Shown in pieces: positions 17,179-25,815 of a DNA stretch of 64,000 nt (position 1 is the stretch's first letter; every line of letters starts with the position of its first letter). A program made the position numbers and the translations under genes. Source of the stretch: Acidobacteriota bacterium (GTDB lineage: Bacteria; Acidobacteriota; Blastocatellia; Pyrinomonadales; Pyrinomonadaceae); the NCBI GenBank assembly GCA_019239425.1, contig JAFAZX010000068.1, forward strand, positions 62,001 to 126,000, in the 5' to 3' direction. Below the pieces are notes generated by a model. It saw only the letters and a list, made by a program, of their open reading frames with translations, did not search any database and had not been told where the DNA came from.

Positions 17179-17736
17179 ATGAACGAGCAACTTTCAACGA
17201 AACCCTCAAACGTAAACCTCGCGTGCCTCACCCTCACGCTTCTCTTCTTTGTGGCGTGTGCCTCGGCGGCGCGCGCGCAGGGGAGCCCGCCCGTTTTGCG
17301 GAAGCAGAACGCGGAGCAGCAGCAAGCCGCGCGTGAGAAAGATGATGAGAAAGATGATGACGAAGACGAACCGGTCGCGCCGCCGACGGCCGACCCGGCG
17401 ACCGTCTTGCGCAAGGCGCGCTTCGTCCTCGTCCGGTCGGAATCGATCTTCGTCAGCGGCAAAGAGGTCGAGGCGTCGCTCCTCAAGCGGAAGGAGTTCA
17501 AGGCGTGGGGCATGGTCGTCACGCGCAGCGAGGTGCAGGCCGACCTCATCATCGAGGTCACGCGCAAGCCCTTCACGCGCCGCTTCACCTTCTCCGTCAT
17601 CGACCCGCGCACCGCGGAAGTCGTCGCCAGCGGCAAGACCCGCTCCGTCATCCTCGGCAAAAAGGTCTCCAACAAGATCGCCGAGAAGTTCGCCAACCGC
17701 GTCAAGGTCTACCGGCCGTACCCGCCGAACTCTTAG
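17179..17736 (+). CDS. Secreted hypothetical protein with acidic linker
   Basis: The protein has 185 residues. A signal peptide (LACLTLTLLFFVACASAARAQG) is followed by a highly charged linker (EKDDEKDDDEDE, about residues 55-66) and a compact alpha/beta domain (about 75-180). Its core patterns are ARFVLVRSESIFVSGKEVE, KAWGMVVTRSEVQADLIIEV and FTFSVIDPRTAEVVASGKT. This order resembles small periplasmic domains found in many acidobacterial hypothetical proteins, but I cannot assign a function. A GGAGG site precedes the ATG. The family A palindrome lies 28 bp after the stop. Confidence 0.8.
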   Translation: MNEQLSTKPSNVNLACLTLTLLFFVACASAARAQGSPPVLRKQNAEQQQAAREKDDEKDDDEDEPVAPPTADPATVLRKARFVLVRSESIFVSGKEVEASLLKRKEFKAWGMVVTRSEVQADLIIEVTRKPFTRRFTFSVIDPRTAEVVASGKTRSVILGKKVSNKIAEKFANRVKVYRPYPPNS

Positions 17737-17764
17737 CTCAACGTGCGGATTGAGGAAAGCCGAT

Positions 17765-17838
17765 TTAACCACAGAGACACAGAGGCACAGCTCGTTGAGC
17801 TATTGCTCTAAGCTGTGCCTCTGTGTCTCTGTGGTTAA
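17765..17838. repeat. Family A palindrome, copy 2
   Basis: Arms of about 28 bp (17765-17792 and 17810-17838) are essentially identical to copy 1 with a different ~17-nt loop. It lies between two convergent genes. Confidence 0.9.
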
Positions 17839-17858
17839 ACTTTCCTACTCCAAACGCA

Positions 17859-19169
17859 TCAAGCGCTGACGGAAGGCGCGACCTTGCCGGAGAAGTCGGA
17901 GGGCGTCTCCTTGTCGCCGCCTTCGGGCCTGGCGTTGAACTTGTCGGCCCAGCGGACGCGGCCCGTGATCTGCATCACGACGAAGAGCGTCAGTATGGAG
18001 CCGACGGTGACGGCGAGGCCCGTGAAGCCTTTGAAGAAGAAGGCGTACGAGAACATCACGAGGTAGATGAACTGCGCCAGCCCCGCCTCGCGCGCCGCGA
18101 AGCGCGTCCCGACCACCAGGCGCAGGTAGCTGATGACCAGGAAGATCGAGACCAGAGACGACACCGCGAACGCCGTGTGAATCGAGACGTGGTCAACCAT
18201 GTACGCGAGCAGCAGGTGGAACGAGAAGAAGGCCGCCGCGAGGAAGAAGTAGTTCATCGGGTGCAGCTCGATGCCGCGCATCGTCGTGATGATGAACATC
18301 AGGAAGAAGAAGAAGAAGAGCGAGACCGGCGCGAAGAGGCTGATGCGCCCCGCGAGCGGGCCGGGCTGTAACTTCTCGGGCATCGCCATCCCGATCTGGA
18401 AGCCCGAGACGAGGTTCTTGTAGTTCCACTCAAGCTCCCAACCGCCGTCCGTCTCGCGCTTCTCCGAAGGCGAGAGAGTGTTCTCGGGGAAGTCTATCTC
18501 CTTGAAGTCGGTCCGTATGCGCATGCGGAAGTCGCGCACCTGCGCTACGCTCACGCCCGTCTTCGCGTCGCCGCCGCCGCCGAAGTTGTAACGCCAGTCG
18601 TTCAGGCCCTGCGACTTGTAGGCCACGTGGAGCGTCGCCGCCTCGCCCGGCTTGACCGCGGCCGTGCCCGTCGCCTCGTTGTTCTCGTTCGTCAGGGCCA
18701 GGGCCTGGCCGTTGACCGTGAAGACCAGGTCGTCGTAGATGGCGCGCTCGGCCGGGAACTTCAGAGCGAAGGTCACCTTCTCCTGCGCGGTCGCGTTGCG
18801 GAAGACGTACGTGCCGTCGAAGCCGACCTTGTAGGTGCTGTACCAGAGCAACCCCTTCTGCCTGTGTTCGAGCCCGAGCGACACGTCCACGCGGCTCGAC
18901 TCCAGCGGCAGAGTCTCCGTGACCGTGACCTGCTCCGTGACGGTCTTCTTCTGGCCGTCCACGACGGTCTCGGTCGTCTTCGGCTCCGTGTGCTCGGACG
19001 TGGCCGCGGGCGGCGACTGCGTCTGCGGCGTGCCCCAGAGCGAGGCGACCTGATTCCCGAGCTGCTGGTCTGAGTCGTACGTGCGCGCGAAGATGGTCGC
19101 GCCCAGAATCGCCCAGGCCGCGGCCGCGCAGATGAAGATGAAAGCGATGGCTATGATGCGCTTCAACAT
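17859..19169 (-). CDS. CreD-like inner membrane protein
   Basis: I chose the ATG at 19169 (436 residues) because GAGGAG lies 11 nt upstream; a GTG at 19181 would overlap that site. An N-terminal membrane segment is followed by a long extracytoplasmic beta-rich region (about 30-265) with GLLWYSTYKVGFDGTYVFRN. The C-terminus has five or six membrane spans, including LHPMNYFFLAAAFFSFHLLL. This matches CreD, an inner membrane protein of the CreBC regulon. No creB or creC is in view, so the physiological link is unknown. It is the last gene of an apparent three-gene minus operon, 15 nt after the FAD reductase gene. Confidence 0.85.
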   Translation of the reverse strand: MLKRIIAIAFIFICAAAAWAILGATIFARTYDSDQQLGNQVASLWGTPQTQSPPAATSEHTEPKTTETVVDGQKKTVTEQVTVTETLPLESSRVDVSLGLEHRQKGLLWYSTYKVGFDGTYVFRNATAQEKVTFALKFPAERAIYDDLVFTVNGQALALTNENNEATGTAAVKPGEAATLHVAYKSQGLNDWRYNFGGGGDAKTGVSVAQVRDFRMRIRTDFKEIDFPENTLSPSEKRETDGGWELEWNYKNLVSGFQIGMAMPEKLQPGPLAGRISLFAPVSLFFFFFLMFIITTMRGIELHPMNYFFLAAAFFSFHLLLAYMVDHVSIHTAFAVSSLVSIFLVISYLRLVVGTRFAAREAGLAQFIYLVMFSYAFFFKGFTGLAVTVGSILTLFVVMQITGRVRWADKFNARPEGGDKETPSDFSGKVAPSVSA

Positions 19170-19184
19170 GACTCTCGACACTCC

Positions 19185-20366
19185 TCACTTCAGGCGTTCG
19201 TGCCCGACTGCGAATTGAACCCCGACCGCGCGACCGCGGCCCGCCACGTCGGGGAATGAGCCGCGCCCGAAGAAGACGTGGCGCGCGAGACTGCGGAACG
19301 GCGCGCGCCGCAACACCGCGCACGCCGCTTCGACGAGGAAAGGGCTGTTGACGGAAGAGAGCGCCCTTCTCATCCAAAGTCTTGAGACGAAGCGCGAGCG
19401 GAAACCCGCCCCCGAGTAACGCGCGAGCGCCGACGCGTCTCCGGTCGAGAGAAATTCCTCGGTGACTTCGGCCGCCAGCCCCGACAATCTCATACACGGG
19501 TCGAGTCCGCCGGCCGTGAGCGGCGAGACGGCGCCCGCCGCGTCGCCGACGAGCAGACCGCGCTCGCACGCGATGTTCCTCAACACGCCGCCCACGGGAA
19601 TGCGCCCGCCCCTGCGTTCGACTTTACGCGCGCGCGTGAAGTCGAACGTGCGCGACATCTCCGACCTGAACTCTTCGAGCGCGCGCGCGGGGTCGAAGCG
19701 CTCGGCGTAGCCGCCGACGCCGACGTGCGTCTCCTCGCCGTCGCACACGACCCACGCGAGGTAGCCGGGCGCGAGCCGCGGGTCGAGGAAGCAGTGGAAG
19801 CAAGGCTCTTTCAACGTGGCGACGCCGCGGAACACGTCCTCGACGCCGACGATCCACTCCGTGTTCTCGTCGAGACCCAGGTCTTGCGCCACGCGCGAGC
19901 GCGCGCCGTCGGCCCCGACCACGAAACGCGCCGAGACCCTTCTCGTCAGCCCCGCGCGTTCGAGCAGAACCTCCGTGCCGCCGGACGCAGTGCCCTTAAA
20001 CTCCGCGCCCACGTAGCGCGTCGAGGGCGACCACACGGCGCGCGCCTCGATGCACTCTTCGAGCATGCGCTCGTAGAGGCGACCCATGCGGCCGACGCGA
20101 AACTCCTCGTGCTCACTCTCCAACTCCTGCGCGCGCCGCGCGGGCGAGTAGAGCCTCACCTTCCGCACCGCAGGCCCGAGGCAGTCGCCCGGCAGGTCGA
20201 AGTCTTCGAGCGTGCGCCGGACGAAGATGCCCGTCGTGTGCACCGAGTCTTCGAGCGAGTTCTTCCTGTCGGCCAGAAGCACGCGCGCCCCGCCGCGCGC
20301 GAGCAGCCTCGTCACCTGCAGCCCCGCCAGCCCGGCCCCCACGACCACCACGTCGAAACTCTCCAC
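19185..20366 (-). CDS. FAD-dependent oxidoreductase, geranylgeranyl-reductase-like
   Basis: The protein has 393 residues from a GTG at 20366. The N-terminal dinucleotide-binding motif DVVVVGAGLAGLQVTRLLA is followed by RFVVGADGARSRVAQDLG (about 158-175), the DG motif of this superfamily, and LLVGDAAGAVSPLTAGGLDP (about 282-301), the GD motif that binds FAD ribose. The combination places it among geranylgeranyl reductase or halogenase-like flavoproteins, which reduce isoprenoid double bonds or hydroxylate aromatics. The exact substrate is not evident. It lies 13 nt after the preceding membrane-protein gene and 15 nt before the CreD-like gene. Confidence 0.88.
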   Translation of the reverse strand: MESFDVVVVGAGLAGLQVTRLLARGGARVLLADRKNSLEDSVHTTGIFVRRTLEDFDLPGDCLGPAVRKVRLYSPARRAQELESEHEEFRVGRMGRLYERMLEECIEARAVWSPSTRYVGAEFKGTASGGTEVLLERAGLTRRVSARFVVGADGARSRVAQDLGLDENTEWIVGVEDVFRGVATLKEPCFHCFLDPRLAPGYLAWVVCDGEETHVGVGGYAERFDPARALEEFRSEMSRTFDFTRARKVERRGGRIPVGGVLRNIACERGLLVGDAAGAVSPLTAGGLDPCMRLSGLAAEVTEEFLSTGDASALARYSGAGFRSRFVSRLWMRRALSSVNSPFLVEAACAVLRRAPFRSLARHVFFGRGSFPDVAGRGRAVGVQFAVGHERLK

Positions 20367-20379
20367 GCAAGGCCCCCTT

Positions 20380-21189
20380 TCAGTCCAGAAGAATCTCCAG
20401 CCGCCGCTTGATGTCGCCGCCCACGGTGACCTCCGCGTAACACTTCGCCAGGCGCGCGCGGCGGTACGCGTCCGGCTCGCCGTAATACTCCCAGGCGATC
20501 TCGTCGTAGGCGGACGAGCCGGAGACCGCCGCCGCCGCGCGTAAAGCCCGCAGCCGCGCGGGCGAAATCTCCTCCCCCTCGCACACGTCTTTCATCGCCG
20601 CCTCGACCTCGTTCTTCACGGACACGCGCGCGACGGCCGGCGCGCCCAGCGCGAAGAAGAAGCCGAACGCGAATGCCAGCGCCGTGAGACTCGACAGGCC
20701 CACGCCCGCGTGGCTCACCGAGCAGGCCGCGCGCCAGCCGTTGCGCAGGTAGACGAACGCCGTCAGGAAAGGGACGAAGCCGAGCACGCCGATGATGAAG
20801 AGGAGTCCGAGGAGGCTGAACGGCAGGATCGCCAGGCCGACGACGAACGAGAAGAGCGCGCCCGCGAAGAGCACGCCCGCCAGCGCGGCCGGCCTCCGCC
20901 CCGCCGCGAAGAGAAGCCACGCGCAGAGCGCGACCATCTCAAGCGCGCTGAGCGTGTAGACGTAGAGCTGGCACTGCGGGTAGAGGCCGCCGCCGTACTC
21001 GCCCCGGCCGCTGAAGACGAAGGGGTCGAAGACGAAACAGAGGACGGGCAGAATCACTCCGAACGTCACGTCGAACCTGCGCTGCGCCCTCGTCGGCGCG
21101 CCGCCGAACTGCCTCCGCCAGAACTCCCGCACAGTCCGCCGCGGCCGCGGCGTCGCGTAGCGTGTGTGTACCGCCATCCACTCGTTCAT
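20380..21189 (-). CDS. Membrane protein of unknown function
   Basis: I chose the ATG at 21189 (269 residues), which has GAGGAGGCGC directly upstream. The frame extends to 21378, but that part has shadow-like composition. A basic N-terminus is followed by at least six hydrophobic segments, including LAILPFSLLGLLFIIGVLGF, and a C-terminal soluble tail of about 75 residues (EVEAAMKDVCEGEEISPARLR). I recognise no family. It is the first gene of a minus operon with the FAD oxidoreductase and CreD-like genes, which suggests a shared envelope role. Confidence 0.75.
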   Translation of the reverse strand: MNEWMAVHTRYATPRPRRTVREFWRRQFGGAPTRAQRRFDVTFGVILPVLCFVFDPFVFSGRGEYGGGLYPQCQLYVYTLSALEMVALCAWLLFAAGRRPAALAGVLFAGALFSFVVGLAILPFSLLGLLFIIGVLGFVPFLTAFVYLRNGWRAACSVSHAGVGLSSLTALAFAFGFFFALGAPAVARVSVKNEVEAAMKDVCEGEEISPARLRALRAAAAVSGSSAYDEIAWEYYGEPDAYRRARLAKCYAEVTVGGDIKRRLEILLD

Positions 21190-21465
21190 GCGCCTCCTCC
21201 TCTCACGTGGCCTAAGCCTCGCCGGAAGGCGGCGGCGGGTCGAGCGGCATACCCACATCGCCCTCTTGTGGGCAGCGCGCCCGGCGGCCCCGGCACGCCG
21301 AACGCCGACGGGCTGACGTTCGTCTCCACGCCCCTCCGCCCTTTCGGTTCCGGCGAATCCCGAACGCCGCGGCCCCACGCCAAAAGCAAAGCGCTTTGCT
21401 TTATAAAGTACGCGGGCAAAAAAATATCGGGCGACGGCGGCCCGACCTCCTTTCTCTCGCCTGCC

Positions 21466-21882
21466 TCACCCGCCGCGCGCGGCGCGGATGACGCTCTCCA
21501 TGTGTCCGAGATACCTTTCGAGCGCGCGCCGGCCGGCGGTCGTCAGACGGTACTCGGTCTTCGGCGTGCGCCCGTCGAAGTACTTATTGCAGACGACGTA
21601 CTGCGCCTCTTCGAGTTTGCGCGCGTGCACGCTCAAATTTCCGTCCGTGGTGTTGAGGAGTTGTTTGAGGTCGTTGAAGGTGAGCGACTCGTTGACGGCG
21701 AGGGCGCTGACGATGGCGAGGCGGACGCGCTCGTGGATGAGTCTATCAAGTTCGGCGGCGGCCGCCGGGCCGTCGGTCGGCTTGTTGCGCCGCGGCTGTT
21801 GTTGATCTCGTAAGCCTTCGGGCGCACTTTGCGCGCCCGCCTTCTTCGCACCACTTTTCGCCAAAGCGTTCTGTCTAGCCAC
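21466..21882 (-). CDS. Winged-helix transcriptional regulator
   Basis: The protein has 138 residues from a GTG that overlaps the end of the upstream membrane gene by 8 nt. A basic N-terminal tail precedes a winged-helix domain: RLAIVSALAVNESLTFNDLKQ, LLNTTDGNLSVHARKLEEAQYV (recognition helix) and the wing KTEYRLTTAGRRAL. This matches the single-domain MarR/ArsR-like winged-helix family often paired with a small membrane protein, which it probably controls together with itself. No metal-binding cysteine pattern is seen. Confidence 0.9.
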   Translation of the reverse strand: MARQNALAKSGAKKAGAQSAPEGLRDQQQPRRNKPTDGPAAAAELDRLIHERVRLAIVSALAVNESLTFNDLKQLLNTTDGNLSVHARKLEEAQYVVCNKYFDGRTPKTEYRLTTAGRRALERYLGHMESVIRAARGG

Positions 21883-22495
21883 CGTAGTTCCTCGCTATGT
21901 GCAGCCCGAAGATGACGTGGAGGAGGCCGAAGCCCGCGGCCATCAGCGCGTCGCCCCACGCGGCGGGCAGAAAAAGAGCGCCAGCCCCCAGGAACATGAA
22001 GCAGAGCCCCATGAAGGGAACCGGGCGCACGGAGAAGGCACCCCCCGTGACGACGCCCGTGCCGTAGAGCAGGAGCCACAGCCCGGGCAGTTGCGCCTCC
22101 ATCCCCGCGCGGTAGAAGACGACCGTGAGCAGCGCGCCGACGAACATCGGCGGCGAGAGGTTGATGATCAGTTTCCTGCCGGGGCGTGAGAGGAGCGAGG
22201 TGTCTGAGGCGTGGGCCTTGCGGTACATCGTCCAGCCGGCGATGCCGGCCGAGACGGCGGCCTCGGTCATCCAGACGGCGAACCACGCGCCGAACGTCTT
22301 CTGCTGCGACGCGACGAGCGCGGCGAAGAGCGCGGTCAGCCCGATGGCGACCTGGCCCCAGCCGGGCACGGCCGTGAACGCCGAGGCGCGCTCCATCGTC
22401 TCGCGGATGAAGCGCAGGTTGTCCATCGCGCGGTCGTGGAGCGCGGGCGGCTCGTCGGGCTGCGTTCTTTCGGGGAATGTGTGGACGACTGCCAT
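21875..22495 (-). CDS. Small multi-pass membrane protein paired with a winged-helix regulator
   Basis: I chose the ATG at 22495 (206 residues); the frame runs on to 22555 but enters A/T-richer intergenic sequence. A soluble N-terminus (PERTQPDEPPALHDRAMDNLRFIRETMERA, read as separate parts) is followed by about six hydrophobic stretches, such as GWGQVAIGLTALFAALVAS and AGFGLLHVIFGLHIARNYGG. No catalytic motif is visible. It overlaps the regulator gene by 8 nt, so the pair is translationally coupled. Such two-gene units are frequent in Acidobacteriota, and their role is not known to me. Confidence 0.82.
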   Translation of the reverse strand: MAVVHTFPERTQPDEPPALHDRAMDNLRFIRETMERASAFTAVPGWGQVAIGLTALFAALVASQQKTFGAWFAVWMTEAAVSAGIAGWTMYRKAHASDTSLLSRPGRKLIINLSPPMFVGALLTVVFYRAGMEAQLPGLWLLLYGTGVVTGGAFSVRPVPFMGLCFMFLGAGALFLPAAWGDALMAAGFGLLHVIFGLHIARNYGG

Positions 22496-22556
22496 GCCGC
22501 GCCGAAAATACACTGGCGTCGCCACGACTGTCAAGTGCTTTACAGAGCAAAGCACC

Positions 22557-22648
22557 GGCGGAAGCCCGACCGTCAGGGAGGGCGTACGTCTTTCGCCATT
22601 CTTCTACTATGAGAGCCATACGTCCTCCCTGACGGTCGGGCTTCCGCC
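22557..22648. repeat. Family F palindrome (non-tandem, 25-bp perfect core)
   Basis: The left arm (22557-22589) and right arm (22618-22648) share a perfect 25-bp inverted core (GGCGGAAGCCCGACC... and its complement) around a ~28-nt loop. It lies between divergent genes, so it is not a simple terminator. The sequence has the look of a dispersed REP-like element. Confidence 0.85.
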
Positions 22649-22702
22649 GACCTTCCCCATTTGTTAGCATGGTCAGTCTAAACCACTTTAAGGAGACGGC
22701 CT

Positions 22703-25498
22703 TTGACCGAGCGGAAAGGGCGGCTGCCCGAGGGGGTCGAGTTCGTGGCGGAAGGCGAGGGGGTGCGCGAGTTCAGGCTGGCGAACGGCCTGAAGCTGCT
22801 GCTGGCGGAGAACCGCGTCGCGCCGGTGGCGACGTTCCTGGTGCTCTACCGCGTCGGCTCGCGCAACGAGGCCGTCGGGCACACGGGCGCGACGCACCTG
22901 CTTGAGCACATGCTCTTCAAGGGCACGCCGACTTTTAACAAGGCGAAGGGGACGCAGGTCGCCGCCACGCTCCAGAGAGTCGGCGCGGACTTCAACGCGA
23001 CCACCTGGTACGACCGCACCAACTACTTCGAGACCGTCCCTTCGGACGCCCTTGAGCTGGCCGTCCACCTCGAAGCCGACCGCATGCGCAACTCCTTCAT
23101 CGCCGACGAAGACCGGCGCTCGGAGATGACGGTCGTGCGCAACGAGCTGGAGCGGGGGCAGAACGAGCCGATGCTCGTTTTAGATGAGGCCGTCTACGCC
23201 GCGGCCTTCCGCGAGCACCCTTATCACCACCCGACCATCGGCTGGCGCGCCGACGTGGAGAACGTGCCGACCGCGCGGCTCAAAGAGTTCTACGACACCT
23301 TCTACCACCCGAACAACGCGACCGCCGTCGTCGTCGGCGACTTCGAGGAGCCGCACGCGCTCGCGCTCGTCGCCAAATACTTCGGCGCCTTCCCCGCCTC
23401 GGACGCGCCCATCCCCGAAGTCTACACGGACGAGCCGCGGCAGGAAGGCGAGCGGCGTCTGGTCGTGCGGCGCGCGGGCGAGCTGCCGCTCGTGCAGGTG
23501 GCCTTCCGCACGCCCGCGGCGCTCGGGCACGACAAGGTTCTGTCGAACGCGGAGCTGGCGGCGCGCGCCGCCTCTCCGCCGCCCGAGAACGACATCTACC
23601 CGCTCGCTGTGCTGGCCGGCGCGCTCTCTTCCGGCGTGACGAGCCGTCTCTATCAGGCGCTCGTCGAGTCGGAGCTGGCCGTCTCGGTGGACGCGCGCGT
23701 GGATCAGTTCCGCGACCCCGGCCTCTTCAACGTCTACGCGACGGCCGCGCCCGGCGTCGAGGCGCAGAGGTTGGAGGAGGCGATACACGTGGAGCTGGCG
23801 CGCGCCGCCGAAGAGTTGAGCGAGGAGGAGGTCGAGAAGGCGAAGCGGCAGATCGGGGCGCGCGTCGCGTACGAGCGCGACGGCACGCACAACGTGGCGA
23901 TGCAGATGTCTGAGGCCGAGGCGGTCGCCGACTGGCGCTTCTACAAGGACTACCCGCGCAACGTCGAGCGCGTCACGGCGGATGAAGTCCGTCGGGTCGC
24001 CGCCAGTTACTTCAGAGAGGAGGCGCGTACGGTCGGCCACTTCATCCCGAAGAACGGCGGCGCGAACGGCGGCGGCGGCGCGGACGCTTCCGCGGCGAGG
24101 TCTTTGAAGAGCACGCCGCACGGCCCGAAGTTTCAGCACGAGCCCTCGAACCAGCAGGAGGCCAGAGCCGGACAAGCGGGCGGCTCTTCGAAGACGACGG
24201 GCACGGGTCTCTCCTCGCGCGTGGCGCGCGAGGAGTTGGGGACGGGCGCGGTGCTTCTGCTGGTCGAGAATTCTTCGACGCCGACGGTCGCCCTGCGCGG
24301 GAGCTTGCGCGCCGGCTCGCACTTCGAGCCGAAGGAGAAGCCCGGACTCGCGCGCCTCACGGCCGAGATGTTGAAGCGCGGCACACAACGTCGGGCCAAG
24401 CTCGAACTCGCGGGCGCGCTCGAACGCGTGGGCGCCGACATCGACTTCGACGCGGACGTGTTCGCCGTGCAGATTCACGCGCGCTCCCTGGCCGCGGACT
24501 TCCCCGCCCTCGCCGACACGCTCGCGGAGATGCTGCGCGAGCCTTCGTTCCCCGCCGACGAGCTTGAGAAGCTGAAGCAGCAGACCGTCGCGGCCGTCCG
24601 CGAGAAGCAGTCGGACACGGGCTGGCGCGCCTACGAGCGCCTGACGCAGACGCTCTTCGACGAAAAGCATCCCTTCTACACGCACGCGGGCGAACGTCTC
24701 GTCGAGAGCATCTCGTCAATCACAATCGCCGACGTGCGCGGCTTCTACGAAAGGTTCTACGGGGGGCGCACGCTGATCCTCTCGGCCGCGGGCGGCTTCA
24801 AAGCTGAAGAGGCGGCGCGTGTCTTACGTGAGGCGTTCGAGGACTTCGGCGGGCCGGAACACGCGGAGGTCGAGGTCACAGACCCCGCGCCGCCCGCCAG
24901 CATGCGGCGCGAGGTGGTGCTCGTGCGCGACAAGGCGAACGTGGACGTGATGCTGGGGACGGCCGCTCCGCTCCGGCGCGACGCCTCGGACTACTACGCG
25001 GCGATGCTCGCCAACCGCGCGCTCGGCGAGTCGACGCTCTCCTCGCGTTTGGGGCTGCGCGTGCGCGACGCCGAGGGGCTGACCTACGGCATCGCCTCGC
25101 GCTTCCGCGCGCCCTCACTCGCAGCGGGGCCTTGGTACATCGCCGTCTCGGTCAACCCCGGCAACGTCGAGCGCGCCATCGAGTCCGCGCTCGGCGTGCT
25201 GCGTGAATACGTCGAGCACGGCATACGTCCAGAGGAGTTGGAGGACGAGAAGAGCTCGGCCGTCGGGTCTTTCAAGGTCTCGCTCGCGACGAACGCGGGG
25301 CTGGCGGCGGCCTTGTGGAACGCGGAGTTCTACCGGCTCGGCCTCGACTACGTCGAGCGCTACCCGGAACTCGTCCGCGCCGTCACGGTCGAAGAGGCCA
25401 ACGCGGCGATACGGAAATACTTCCGCCCCGAGCGCCTGACGGTCGTCGTCGCCGGCGACATCGACCCGGCGGCCGGCGAATGGGCGCCGGTGGAGTGA
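22703..25498 (+). CDS. M16-family (pitrilysin-like) zinc peptidase, fused two-domain form
   Basis: The protein has 931 residues from a TTG with AAGGAG upstream. The N-terminal M16 unit carries the inverted zinc motif HLLEH (about residue 73) with downstream Glu in ERGQNEPMLVLDE. Its partner domain includes YHPNNATAVVVGDF. A Gly/Ala-rich linker (about 455-500) leads to a second M16 unit, where the equivalent motif is LARLTAEML and lacks the zinc ligands, so it is structural. The fused active-inactive arrangement corresponds to the heterodimeric PqqF/mitochondrial processing peptidase type. It probably degrades peptides; no signal peptide is evident. It faces a palindrome-filled region and a convergent gene. 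Confidence 0.92.
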   Translation: MTERKGRLPEGVEFVAEGEGVREFRLANGLKLLLAENRVAPVATFLVLYRVGSRNEAVGHTGATHLLEHMLFKGTPTFNKAKGTQVAATLQRVGADFNATTWYDRTNYFETVPSDALELAVHLEADRMRNSFIADEDRRSEMTVVRNELERGQNEPMLVLDEAVYAAAFREHPYHHPTIGWRADVENVPTARLKEFYDTFYHPNNATAVVVGDFEEPHALALVAKYFGAFPASDAPIPEVYTDEPRQEGERRLVVRRAGELPLVQVAFRTPAALGHDKVLSNAELAARAASPPPENDIYPLAVLAGALSSGVTSRLYQALVESELAVSVDARVDQFRDPGLFNVYATAAPGVEAQRLEEAIHVELARAAEELSEEEVEKAKRQIGARVAYERDGTHNVAMQMSEAEAVADWRFYKDYPRNVERVTADEVRRVAASYFREEARTVGHFIPKNGGANGGGGADASAARSLKSTPHGPKFQHEPSNQQEARAGQAGGSSKTTGTGLSSRVAREELGTGAVLLLVENSSTPTVALRGSLRAGSHFEPKEKPGLARLTAEMLKRGTQRRAKLELAGALERVGADIDFDADVFAVQIHARSLAADFPALADTLAEMLREPSFPADELEKLKQQTVAAVREKQSDTGWRAYERLTQTLFDEKHPFYTHAGERLVESISSITIADVRGFYERFYGGRTLILSAAGGFKAEEAARVLREAFEDFGGPEHAEVEVTDPAPPASMRREVVLVRDKANVDVMLGTAAPLRRDASDYYAAMLANRALGESTLSSRLGLRVRDAEGLTYGIASRFRAPSLAAGPWYIAVSVNPGNVERAIESALGVLREYVEHGIRPEELEDEKSSAVGSFKVSLATNAGLAAALWNAEFYRLGLDYVERYPELVRAVTVEEANAAIRKYFRPERLTVVVAGDIDPAAGEWAPVE

Positions 25499-25509
25499 GG
25501 GGAGTAGAC

Positions 25510-25719
25510 ATACCAACCTGCAAATCAACATAAGGCCCCTTCACGCTGGGAGCGCGGGCATCCCTGCCCGCTAGCCTGCTCAAGCAGGCTGACCGTCTCA
25601 CTTCTTACTTCGACGTTGCAATTTAAAGTCTGACGGCTTTCGCGCTGACGCGCTCAGGCGGGCAGGGATGCCCGCGCTCCCGGCGACGAGGGGCCTTATG
25701 TTGATTTGCAGGTTGGTAT
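25510..25719. repeat. Family G palindromic element, copy 1 (210 bp)
   Basis: Terminal inverted arms of about 62 bp (25510-25571 and 25658-25719) start with ATACCAACCTGCAAATCAAC and end with its complement. They contain a GGGCATCCCTGCCC core and an 86-bp interior with a smaller AGCCTGCT/AGCAGGCT palindrome. Flanks are GTAGAC and CAGTAGAC, the units of a family B hairpin, so the element appears inserted in one. A shorter relative is at 45461-45567. Confidence 0.85.
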
Positions 25720-25743
25720 CAGTAGACAGTAGAACTACAAAAA

Positions 25744-25788
25744 AGCGGCGCGTCCGACCCGAAGGTTAAGACGCGCCGCTCGTTCTTT
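25744..25788. terminator. Bidirectional terminator between convergent genes
   Basis: AGCGGCGCGTC (25744-25754) pairs with GACGCGCCGCT (25770-25780). An A run lies on the left and CGTTCTTTCT on the right, so it can serve the M16 gene and the convergent DUF4214 gene. Next to it, 25788-25809 holds the right arm of a family B hairpin (CTACTGCCTACT). Confidence 0.8.
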
Positions 25789-25815
25789 CTACTGGCTACT
25801 GCCTACTTCTTCTTT

